Shown: positions 8,666 to 15,060 of the stretch, piece by piece
How positions within the stretch are numbered: the first letter of the stretch is position 1
Layout: each line of letters begins with the position of its first letter
Assembly: GCA_036676295.1 (NCBI GenBank)
Contig: JAKFDE010000031.1
Location: forward strand, 186,001-250,000
Reading direction: 5' to 3'
Source of the DNA: UBA4416 sp036676295
GTDB lineage: Bacteria > Bacteroidota > Bacteroidia > B-17B0 > Aurantibacillaceae
Length of the DNA: 64,000 bases
Position numbers and translations under genes: made by a program
The notes under the pieces: model-generated
Databases searched by the model: none
Seen by the model: only the letters and a program-made list of their open reading frames with translations
Told to the model about the DNA's origin: nothing

Positions 8666-9092
8666 ACTCCTTGATCTCAAACTGTTTTCTGATCTTATTA
8701 GAATGGTACACTAAACACGCTTCACCGGAATATATTGGAGCTTTTACTACAAGAATGATTTCTTTTTTCAGATCAATATGATCTTCTCTGTAATGATTAG
8801 AGCTAATTCCAACATTAATTGTATAAGCTGTTTTTCCTTCGGTATGGTTTGCTATAACAGTATAACCATCCGTTTTATCCAGTGCAAAAAATTGCTGACC
8901 AATCCATAGCGTATCTAATTTGAATTTTTTATCCGGCAAATCTACAATTAGGGATATTTGATAGCGTGTGCCTGTAGCGCAACACATACCGCCGGCCCAA
9001 TCTTGTGAGGTAGCATTATTGAGAGTAATGGTTTGAGCCTGCAATGAAGAATAAAAGCTAATGACGATTAAAATACTGTAAATGGGGTTCAT
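8634..9092 (-). CDS. Small secreted hypothetical protein with a GGMCCATG motif
   Basis: A 152-residue protein with a clear signal peptide (about 1-19, ending SLQA). I do not recognise the family with certainty. The mature part looks all-beta, with the segment DWAGGMCCATGTRYQI near residues 32-47 holding two adjacent Cys, and another Cys in GEACLVYHS. Adjacent cysteines in an exported protein could form a vicinal disulfide or bind metal, but no function can be assigned. It ends inside the 3' end of bshA on the opposite strand and has no evident operon partner. Its upstream region is shared with the divergent peptide gene at 9228. Confidence 0.65.
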   Translation of the reverse strand: MNPIYSILIVISFYSSLQAQTITLNNATSQDWAGGMCCATGTRYQISLIVDLPDKKFKLDTLWIGQQFFALDKTDGYTVIANHTEGKTAYTINVGISSNHYREDHIDLKKEIILVVKAPIYSGEACLVYHSNKIRKQFEIKEFKELPYLAYP

Positions 9093-9227
9093 GATTTTTT
9101 CTATTGAGATGCGGAAATCCTACATTCTCCATAAATTAAATTTATCTATAAAAACAAGCATTTAATCTTACAAAAAGATATATTCGCATTTAATAATTTA
9201 TATTTTTACATATCTAAAACTAAACTT

Positions 9228-9392
9228 ATGAAAATCAAAAACATCTTTAAAAAAACAAACAATAAAAATGTAAGTCATAACATTCAAAAACTTGAGAAAA
9301 CTCAATTAAATAAAATAATCGGGGGAACTGAAGAAAGCGTTAGGCCTGCTACAGGACCTTCGGTAGGTAGACCCGGAATGGACTCGTTATAG
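9228..9392 (+). CDS. Putative double-glycine leader peptide precursor (bacteriocin/RiPP-like), 54 aa
   Basis: A short gene in the gap before dapF. The frame runs from ATG 9228 to TAG 9390-9392. The first 33 residues are very basic (Lys/Asn-rich) and end in KLEKTQLNKIIGG. Counting back from the second Gly as -1, there is Leu at -12, Leu at -7, Ile at -4 and Gly at -2, the classic pattern read by C39-peptidase ABC exporters. The remaining 21 residues (34-54) start TEESVRP and are Gly/Pro/Ser-rich, without Cys. A 14-bp terminator hairpin follows 26 bases after the stop, which supports a discrete transcript. No C39 exporter, HlyD-type adaptor, immunity or modifying gene is in the window. Its being a real secreted peptide is inference from the leader pattern and terminator. 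Confidence 0.7.
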   Translation: MKIKNIFKKTNNKNVSHNIQKLEKTQLNKIIGGTEESVRPATGPSVGRPGMDSL

Positions 9393-9417
9393 ATGTAATT
9401 AATTCGAAAATTATATA

Positions 9418-9455
9418 TAAAAGGGAGACAATAATTTGTCTCCCTTTTATTTTTA
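9418..9455 (+). terminator. Rho-independent terminator after the leader-peptide gene
   Basis: A perfect 14-bp stem (9418-9431 with 9436-9449, containing GGGAGACAA) closes a 4-base loop and is followed by TATTTTT. It ends the transcript of the 9228-9392 gene. It lies just beyond the dapF stop on the other strand, so it may also help end the dapF transcript. Confidence 0.85.
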
Positions 9456-9476
9456 GATGTTACATGATCTCTAAAA

Positions 9477-10262
9477 TCAATCTTCGATCTCGATGTTTGT
9501 TTTAAAAACAAACTTAGCCGGCCCTTCCAACCAGATATTATAAAAGGTATTTTCTAAAACCTTATCGAACTTTACATTTAAATTTCCACCTAAAGTTTTA
9601 ATTAAACAATTATTTTTATCGGTACTAAGTCCTTTTAAAGCTGCCACTAAAGCAGAGGCTGTAACTCCTGTGCCACAAGAAAGTGTTTCATCTTCTACTC
9701 CACGCTCATAGGTGCGAACAAATAATTCGTTATCTTTCTTTTCTATAAAATTAACGTTCGTTCCTTCAAAAATAAAACGATCGTTGTTGCGAATTTTTTT
9801 TCCTTCTGTAAACACATCAAACTTTTCAATATCCGATACAAATTTCACGTAGTGTGGTGAACCTGTATTTAAATAATAATAATCCTCCCCAATTTCAACC
9901 TGTCTTACATCATTCATTTTTAATGATACGATCTCTTCTTTGATCTTGGCTTCGTGAATGCCATCGATAGCAATAAATTTTGCTTCGTTTGAAATAAGTC
10001 CTAAATGCTTTGCAAAGGCCGTGATACAACGACCACCGTTACCACACATACTGCTTTCATTACCATCGCTATTAAAATACACCATTTCAAAATCAACACC
10101 AGGCTCTAACTCAAGCAACATTAACCCATCTGCGCCAATACCAAAACGGCGATCGCATAAAAATTTAATTTGTTCGGTAGTTAATGAAATGGACTTATTA
10201 CGGTTATCAATCAATACAAAGTCGTTGCCTGTACCTTGATATTTATAGCATTCTAACAACAT
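9477..10262 (-). CDS. dapF: Diaminopimelate epimerase
   Basis: A 261-residue cofactor-free racemase that converts LL- to meso-diaminopimelate for lysine and peptidoglycan synthesis. Both catalytic cysteines are present: C73 in MCGNGGRC and C196 in SCGTGVTASA. The N-terminal YQGTGNDFVLID is typical. Length is normal for the family. It starts 6 bases after the stop of the membrane-anchored hypothetical gene at 10269-10901, so the two are co-transcribed. Its stop is close to the terminator of the convergent small peptide gene. Confidence 0.95.
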   Translation of the reverse strand: MLLECYKYQGTGNDFVLIDNRNKSISLTTEQIKFLCDRRFGIGADGLMLLELEPGVDFEMVYFNSDGNESSMCGNGGRCITAFAKHLGLISNEAKFIAIDGIHEAKIKEEIVSLKMNDVRQVEIGEDYYYLNTGSPHYVKFVSDIEKFDVFTEGKKIRNNDRFIFEGTNVNFIEKKDNELFVRTYERGVEDETLSCGTGVTASALVAALKGLSTDKNNCLIKTLGGNLNVKFDKVLENTFYNIWLEGPAKFVFKTNIEIED

Positions 10263-10268
10263 AAACGT

Positions 10269-10901
10269 TTAATTAATTTTAGCCAGTAATTGCGAATCGT
10301 TTACTAGCTCCATAGGTTTAAATTCTGTACCTACAGAAATTTTATAAACGACATCATCATTTTTTAAATAAAAATTATCGTCTACTTTATAAATAGTAAT
10401 GCTCGAAAAATCTGACAAGCCATAAAGAATCACACGATTTCGCGTCATGCGGTAACCCTTAGAGTTTAAAGGTGTTTTCCAGAACTCTACAAAAAACAAA
10501 TTCGGAAAATCAGAACTTGAAACACCTGCTAATTGTCCGGTTAGTGTATCGCGCTTAGTCGGTGTGTCTAGATCAATGACTTTAATATTTTTTACTGATA
10601 ATAATTCCTCTTGAGCAACAGTAATGTTTTCTCCTTCTGTTAACAAGGCATCTACTTCGCTGTAATTAATATCGGGAGATTTTGACGTATTGATCGTAAT
10701 TTTTTTACCTGAAGCCGGTTTATCTTTTTTTACTTCGGGTTTATTAGAAACCATTTGTTCAACAACTTTTATATTATCAATTTTTGGTTTATTGAATTTT
10801 TTAAGATAGTCGTCCATCTTAAAAACAAAAAAAGCAATACCAACTAGTAAGCCAATAGATACTCCAAAAACAAAGGGTGGTATTTTACGTTTAAACCTCA
10901 T
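10269..10901 (-). CDS. Single-pass membrane protein of unknown function, upstream of dapF
   Basis: A 210-residue protein with a short basic cytoplasmic start (MRFKRK), one transmembrane segment at about 10-27 and a Lys-rich linker. A C-terminal periplasmic domain of about 120 residues has predicted beta strands (FFVEFWKTPLNSKGYRMTRN, VILYGL, FYLKNDDVVYKI). I recall similar short proteins near dapF in other Bacteroidota but know of no function. The 6-base gap to dapF indicates an operon, so a cell-wall link is possible but unproven. The divergent neighbour is the HtrA protease, and the 141-base gap between them holds promoters for both. Confidence 0.65.
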   Translation of the reverse strand: MRFKRKIPPFVFGVSIGLLVGIAFFVFKMDDYLKKFNKPKIDNIKVVEQMVSNKPEVKKDKPASGKKITINTSKSPDINYSEVDALLTEGENITVAQEELLSVKNIKVIDLDTPTKRDTLTGQLAGVSSSDFPNLFFVEFWKTPLNSKGYRMTRNRVILYGLSDFSSITIYKVDDNFYLKNDDVVYKISVGTEFKPMELVNDSQLLAKIN

Positions 10902-10959
10902 ACAAAATCAGATTAAAATTACGTATTTTTTCAGTGCCGTTAAGTATTGTTAAAAACAT

Positions 10960-10989
10960 TTTTTAAACATAACTTCTCCTGTAATTTTG
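10960..10989 (+). promoter_or_regulatory. Candidate promoter for the HtrA protease gene
   Basis: TAATTTTG at 10982-10989 is an exact match to the Bacteroidota -7 box TAnnTTTG. About 19 bases upstream there is only a T-run (from about 10957), not a clear TTTG. The start codon is 54 bases after the box. Confidence 0.4.
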
Positions 10990-11042
10990 CGTTATACAAT
11001 CATAATTAAGTTTTTAATTAACCTTTTAATTTAAATTCTGTC

Positions 11043-12506
11043 ATGAAAAAAATAATCTCTTCTTTATTGATTGCAGCGCTTGGTGGCGCTTTTGCTTTGG
11101 TTGGTAACTATTATTTTTCACCATCAAAATCAGAGCAATCATTAAACTATAATCCATATTCTACTCCGGTTCAACTAGCGGGTTATTCCGGTGTTAATTC
11201 TAACGCCCCCGACTTCGTGGTTTCTGCCGAAAAATCAGTTAACTCTGTGGTTCATATAAAGACCATTATTGAAAACCAAAATAATCTATCCTACGATCCA
11301 TTTGCTGATTGGTTTTTTGGCGGCAAGCAACGCCAGCCAAATATGATGCAGGGAAGCGGAAGTGGCGTTATTATTAGCGATGATGGTTATATTGTTACCA
11401 ATAATCACGTAGTAAATAGCGCTACAAAAATTGAAGTTATCTTAAATGACAAGCGTAGTTACACCGCTGATGTTATTGGAACAGACCCTGCTACTGATTT
11501 AGCCTTATTAAAAGTTAAAGAAAAAAACTTACCCTTTGTAGCTTATGGTAATTCCGACGATGTAAAAGTTGGCGAATGGGTACTGGCCGTTGGAAATCCA
11601 TTTAACTTAAACTCTACCGTAACGGCTGGAATTATAAGCGCTAAAGGGCGTAATATTAATATTTTAGAACATAAATCAGATGTTGGCGGCCTTGCTCCTA
11701 TTGAATCTTTTTTACAAACCGATGCGGCTGTAAACCCAGGAAACAGTGGCGGAGCGCTTGTTAACACTGCCGGCGACCTGGTTGGTATTAATACTGCCAT
11801 TGCCTCTAACAATGGTTCTTATCAAGGTTACTCCTTTGCTATTCCGGTAAACATTGTTAAAAAAGTAGTGTCAGATCTTATTGAATATGGCACGGTACAA
11901 CGTGCGTATATTGGCTTAAGCATTCAGGACATTGATTCTAAATTTGCTGAGCAAAAACGCATCAAACAGTTAAAAGGCGTTTACATTAACGGTTTAACCG
12001 AAAATGGAGCCGGTGAAACCGCCGGTATTAAAATTGGTGATGTTGTTACTAAAATTGAAAATGTAACTATCAAAAGCACTTCTGAATTATTAGAACAAAT
12101 TGGCAAGTTCCGTCCAAGCGATAAAATTAATGTAACTGTTGTGAGAGATGAAAAAGAAATGGTACTACCTGTTACATTAAAAAATAAAGAAAACAGTTTA
12201 GGTATTATTAAAAAACCGGAAGTGTTTAGAACCTCTATTAACTCTCTAGGCGCCGTGTTTGAAGAGTTAAGCGCTGATGAATCTAATAAATATAAAATCC
12301 AAGGTGGTGTAAAAATCTCCAAACTGGATCAGGGAAAATTAGCCGGAGCAGGAATTAAAGAAGGCTTTATCATTACATCCGTAGATAAAAAGAAAGTGAC
12401 AACTATTAAAGACATTCAAACACTACTTGAACATAAAAGTGGTGGTGTTTTGATAGAAGGTCTTTACCCAAATGGGATGAGAGCTTACTATGGTTTTGGT
12501 TTGTAA
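11043..12506 (+). CDS. Periplasmic serine protease of the Do/Deg (HtrA) family
   Basis: A 487-residue S1C protease for envelope protein quality control. An N-terminal hydrophobic segment (about 5-26) is a signal or anchor. The catalytic triad is visible as H122 (TNNHVV), D152 (ATDLALL) and S235 (NPGNSGGAL). Two PDZ domains follow, about 285-380 (AYIGLSIQDI onward) and 395-485. This is the usual Bacteroidota Do/DegQ layout and length. It lies between the dapF pair (divergent) and rpoD (same strand, 172 bases downstream). The choice among degP, degQ and degS names cannot be made by eye, so no symbol is given. Confidence 0.93.
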   Translation: MKKIISSLLIAALGGAFALVGNYYFSPSKSEQSLNYNPYSTPVQLAGYSGVNSNAPDFVVSAEKSVNSVVHIKTIIENQNNLSYDPFADWFFGGKQRQPNMMQGSGSGVIISDDGYIVTNNHVVNSATKIEVILNDKRSYTADVIGTDPATDLALLKVKEKNLPFVAYGNSDDVKVGEWVLAVGNPFNLNSTVTAGIISAKGRNINILEHKSDVGGLAPIESFLQTDAAVNPGNSGGALVNTAGDLVGINTAIASNNGSYQGYSFAIPVNIVKKVVSDLIEYGTVQRAYIGLSIQDIDSKFAEQKRIKQLKGVYINGLTENGAGETAGIKIGDVVTKIENVTIKSTSELLEQIGKFRPSDKINVTVVRDEKEMVLPVTLKNKENSLGIIKKPEVFRTSINSLGAVFEELSADESNKYKIQGGVKISKLDQGKLAGAGIKEGFIITSVDKKKVTTIKDIQTLLEHKSGGVLIEGLYPNGMRAYYGFGL

Positions 12507-12619
12507 ATTTCATCATTTTACAAAAAGTCTGCATGAGATAAAGAGGAGGACTTAATCTCCAAATCTTTCACCGTTTATAAACAAAAAGTTAACTTATTAA
12601 TAATCAAAATATTACATAG

Positions 12620-12651
12620 TTGGAGGGGAACACTTTTTTTCTCTATCTTTG
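12620..12651 (+). promoter_or_regulatory. Promoter of rpoD, Bacteroidota consensus
   Basis: TTG at 12620-12622, a 21-base spacer, then TATCTTTG at 12644-12651, an exact TAnnTTTG match. The ATG of rpoD is 28 bases after the box, giving a leader of about 20 bases. This is what one expects of an autoregulated housekeeping sigma gene in this phylum. Confidence 0.7.
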
Positions 12652-12678
12652 TAGGCTTTTAAACACTAAAATTACATC

Positions 12679-13542
12679 ATGAGGCAACTAAAAATCACCA
12701 AATCAATTACCAACCGCGAAAGTGCATCATTAGATAAGTATCTTCAGGAAATTGGTAGAGAAGAATTAATTACTGCAGAAGAGGAAGTTGTCTTAGCGAA
12801 AAAAATTAAGGATGGCGATCAGGACGCTTTAGAGAAATTAACTCGTGCGAACTTACGTTTCGTTGTATCCGTTGCAAAACAATATCAGAACCAAGGTTTA
12901 AGTTTACCGGATTTGATCAATGAAGGTAACTTAGGTTTAATTAAAGCGGCTCGTCGTTTTGATGAGACTCGTGGTTTTAAATTTATTTCTTACGCTGTAT
13001 GGTGGATCCGTCAATCTATTTTACAAGCTTTAGCTGAACAATCTCGTATCGTTCGTTTACCCTTAAATCAAGTTGGTTCATTAAATAAGATCAATAAAGC
13101 TTACTCTAAATTAGAGCAAGAATTTGAGCGTGAACCAAGTGCTGAAGAATTAGCTGAATTATTGGATCTTCCAATCGATAAAGTTTCTGATACTATGAAA
13201 GTATCCGGTCGTCACGTAAGTATGGACGCTCCATTCGCTAATGGCGAAGAAAGTTCTTTATTAGATGTATTAGTTAACCACGATTCGTTAAAAGCGGATG
13301 CAGGTTTAATTATGGAATCTTTATCTAAAGAAATTGACAGAGCTTTATCTACTTTAACTGAAAGAGAAAGAGACGTTGTTAAATTATTCTTTGGAATTGG
13401 TTTAAACCATGGCTTAACTTTAGAAGAAATTGGTGATAAATTTGATCTAACCCGCGAACGCGTTCGTCAAATCAAAGAAAAAGCGATCCGTCGTTTACGT
13501 CACAGTTCACGTAGTAAATTGTTACAACAATACTTAGGATAA
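12679..13542 (+). CDS. rpoD: Primary RNA polymerase sigma factor (RpoD/SigA, Bacteroidota type)
   Basis: A 287-residue sigma-70 protein without region 1.1 or the large non-conserved region, the compact form typical of this phylum's primary sigma factor. Region 1.2 begins DKYLQEIGREELIT. Region 2 holds ANLRFVVSVAKQYQNQGLSLPDLINEGNLGLIKAARRFD split around residues 78-106, plus YAVWWIRQSILQAL. Region 4 has LTLEEIGDKFDLTRERVRQI near the C-terminus. The unusual promoter type (TTTG/TAnnTTTG) seen in this window is the one this sigma recognises. A terminator follows at 13568-13600. Confidence 0.97.
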   Translation: MRQLKITKSITNRESASLDKYLQEIGREELITAEEEVVLAKKIKDGDQDALEKLTRANLRFVVSVAKQYQNQGLSLPDLINEGNLGLIKAARRFDETRGFKFISYAVWWIRQSILQALAEQSRIVRLPLNQVGSLNKINKAYSKLEQEFEREPSAEELAELLDLPIDKVSDTMKVSGRHVSMDAPFANGEESSLLDVLVNHDSLKADAGLIMESLSKEIDRALSTLTERERDVVKLFFGIGLNHGLTLEEIGDKFDLTRERVRQIKEKAIRRLRHSSRSKLLQQYLG

Positions 13543-13555
13543 TATTAATATATTA

Positions 13556-14284
13556 TTACTTCCAATTAAAGCAGATATCAACTTGATGTCTGCTTTTTTT
13601 ATGCGATGCCATTTTACCCAGAAAATGACGCTTGAATTTGGAGTATTTTTTTGAGAAAGTTCTACGGTTGGTTTTTGAACTTGAACTCGAAGAGCTAGAC
13701 GAAGCAAAGCTGCGAATACTTACATTCACTGAAACACCAATACTCTTATTACTCTTAACATTGTTTACTTCATTGACTTTATTATCCTGTTCAACTATAT
13801 TAATACTTTGTTGAGATTGAATCGGGTTAGCATTATTTTCAGTAAGTAATTGCTCATTGCCAAATTGATTTCCAAGATTATTGTCTTCGTTAGTGTTTAC
13901 ATTATTATCGTTCACATTTAAGTTCGCTAAATTACCTCTGTTATTAGGGCCGCTCACATTAACCGAATTAGTTCTGTTTCTTTGTCTAACAACACTATTT
14001 GTGTTAGTGGTTCTGTTACTTTGTCTAACCGTATTGGTTGTAGTAGGTTTATTATTTGAAGTAACAACTTTAGGTTTTACTTTATTAGTTTGAACTTTTA
14101 AGTTGTTTGAAGTCCCTCGGTTATTGGATGTATTGAAATTGCTAAAATTGCCTCTGCTGTTATTTGAAATCATTTGAGCCGGAGGGTTTGAATTATTAAA
14201 CGCCATAACGTTACTCAACTGTTGCTGCTGCGCCAAACATAAGCTTGAAACAATACTGAAAGAAATAACTAATCTGGTTTGCAT
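13556..14284 (-). CDS. Asn-rich low-complexity secreted protein
   Basis: About 242 residues when started at ATG 14284; the frame is open six codons further, to a TTG at 14302. A signal peptide is visible at about 1-18 (ending SSLCLA). The mature protein is dominated by Asn, Ser, Thr and Val, with imperfect NNxRGN repeats (NNSRGNFSNFN, NNRGNLANLN) and a run of nine Ser near residue 200. A very basic tail (KTNRRTFSKKYSKFKRHF) follows. No domain is recognised. It may be a disordered cell-surface or matrix protein. The last dozen codons coincide with the rpoD terminator on the other strand, so the C-terminal sequence may be incidental. Confidence 0.6.
   Translation of the reverse strand: MQTRLVISFSIVSSLCLAQQQQLSNVMAFNNSNPPAQMISNNSRGNFSNFNTSNNRGTSNNLKVQTNKVKPKVVTSNNKPTTTNTVRQSNRTTNTNSVVRQRNRTNSVNVSGPNNRGNLANLNVNDNNVNTNEDNNLGNQFGNEQLLTENNANPIQSQQSINIVEQDNKVNEVNNVKSNKSIGVSVNVSIRSFASSSSSSSSSKTNRRTFSKKYSKFKRHFLGKMASHKKSRHQVDICFNWK
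13568..13600 (+). terminator. Rho-independent terminator of rpoD
   Basis: Left arm 13568-13580 (AAAGCAGATATCA) pairs with 13584-13596 with one wobble around a 3-base loop, followed by a T-run to 13600. It starts 26 bases after the rpoD stop and lies inside the 3' end of the convergent Asn-rich frame. Confidence 0.8.
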
Positions 14285-14389
14285 AAAAAAGGGTTTATTC
14301 AAATATCCTCAAAGCAAATGTTAAACCAAGGTTGTAATTTGTTAAGGAAAGATAAAATGAATTTGAATTAACGAATTTTAAGGAAATGG

Positions 14390-14477
14390 AACGCAGATGA
14401 CGCAGATCGATAAGATTTTCACAGATAAAAAATCATAGGTAATCATATTAATCAGCGTCATCTGTGTTTTATTTTTT
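14390..14477. repeat. Long-range imperfect palindrome with CGCAGATGACGCAGAT arm
   Basis: Arms 14390-14407 and 14451-14468 are complementary at 16 of 18 positions, one of the other two being a G-U wobble in RNA. They are separated by 43 bases that include GATTTTCACAGATAAAAA. A T-rich tract follows the right arm on the plus strand. It lies in the 195-base gap between the phosphoesterase and the Asn-rich gene. I recall near-identical text repeated in other bacterial genomes, which suggests a dispersed intergenic repeat rather than a local terminator, but I cannot verify copy number. Confidence 0.65.
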
Positions 14478-14479
14478 TA

Positions 14480-14977
14480 CTAAACCCTATTCCCTAATTC
14501 AATTACTGCCAGATCTTTGATCTCGCTTCCATCAATCACAAATCGCAAAACAGTTTTCACCTGATGAAAACCATGAACACCACAGGCTCCGGGGTTCATA
14601 TGCAATACATCGTATTGTTGTTGATACATCACTTTTAAAATATGAGAATGCCCACAAATAAACAGCTTAGGTTTTTCCTGCAATAAAATATCTTTTACTT
14701 CTTTTAAATAATTAGTAGGCTGACCACAAATATGAGTAATAAACACTTTTACATCCTCGCAAGTAAAAATTAAATTCTTCGGGAATTCTTTTCTTAATTC
14801 CTGATCATCAATATTACCATAAACGGCTTTTAAAGGCTTTCGTTTTTTAATTGCATCAGTCACTTCAGCAGAACCTATATCGCCCGCATGCCACACTTCA
14901 TCTGCAGCATCAATGTGTTTATGCAAAGCTTCGTCTAAGTGACTGTGTGTGTCTGATATGAGAAGAATTTTTTTCAA
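14480..14977 (-). CDS. YfcE/MJ0936-type metallophosphoesterase
   Basis: A 165-residue calcineurin-like phosphodiesterase. Metal-binding motifs appear in order: SDTHSH (D9, H11), HAGDIG, GNIDD, FITHICG and CGHSHI. The short single-domain length fits the YfcE family of small cytoplasmic phosphodiesterases with broad activity in vitro; the physiological substrate is unknown. The start codon is TTG (14975-14977), since no in-frame ATG or GTG gives the N-terminal strand leading to SDTH. A terminator separates it from the amidase gene upstream, so it is probably transcribed on its own. Confidence 0.88.
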   Translation of the reverse strand: MKKILLISDTHSHLDEALHKHIDAADEVWHAGDIGSAEVTDAIKKRKPLKAVYGNIDDQELRKEFPKNLIFTCEDVKVFITHICGQPTNYLKEVKDILLQEKPKLFICGHSHILKVMYQQQYDVLHMNPGACGVHGFHQVKTVLRFVIDGSEIKDLAVIELGNRV

Positions 14978-15012
14978 AATTTATTTAGTAATAATACTTG
15001 TTTTAAGGGAAT

Positions 15013-15048
15013 AAAAAAAGCGCTGTAAAATTACAGCGCTTTTTTTTA
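15013..15048. terminator. Bidirectional terminator between amidase and phosphoesterase genes
   Basis: A 16-bp perfect stem (15013-15028 with 15031-15046) with core AGCGCTGTAA is flanked by A-run and T-run, so it can work on either strand. Its clear role is to end the minus-strand amidase transcript, whose stop is about 15 bases away. Confidence 0.85.
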
Positions 15049-15060
15049 ATTAAAATCTAT

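Larger units (their letters stand above)
9093..9476. other. Apparent 384-base gap that holds a small peptide gene and its terminator
   Basis: Between the hypothetical gene at 8634-9092 and dapF there is no large gene. The region contains the 54-codon double-glycine leader gene at 9228-9392 and a strong terminator at 9418-9449, both listed separately. Upstream of the small gene the text is very AT-rich. TATTTTTA at 9201-9208 is one base off the TAnnTTTG box and lies 19 bases before the ATG, but I see no convincing TTTG at the -33 position. Confidence 0.6.

Noticed and set aside
9302..9511. Minus-strand frame of 69 codons opposite the small leader-peptide gene
   Set aside because: It runs through the terminator hairpin and into the dapF end in another frame; composition is that of a shadow.
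13632..14093. Plus-strand hydrophobic frames opposite the Asn-rich gene
   Set aside because: Leu-rich frames are the expected antisense of Asn/Ser/Thr repeats (AAT/AAC codons read as ATT/GTT); no start context or homology.
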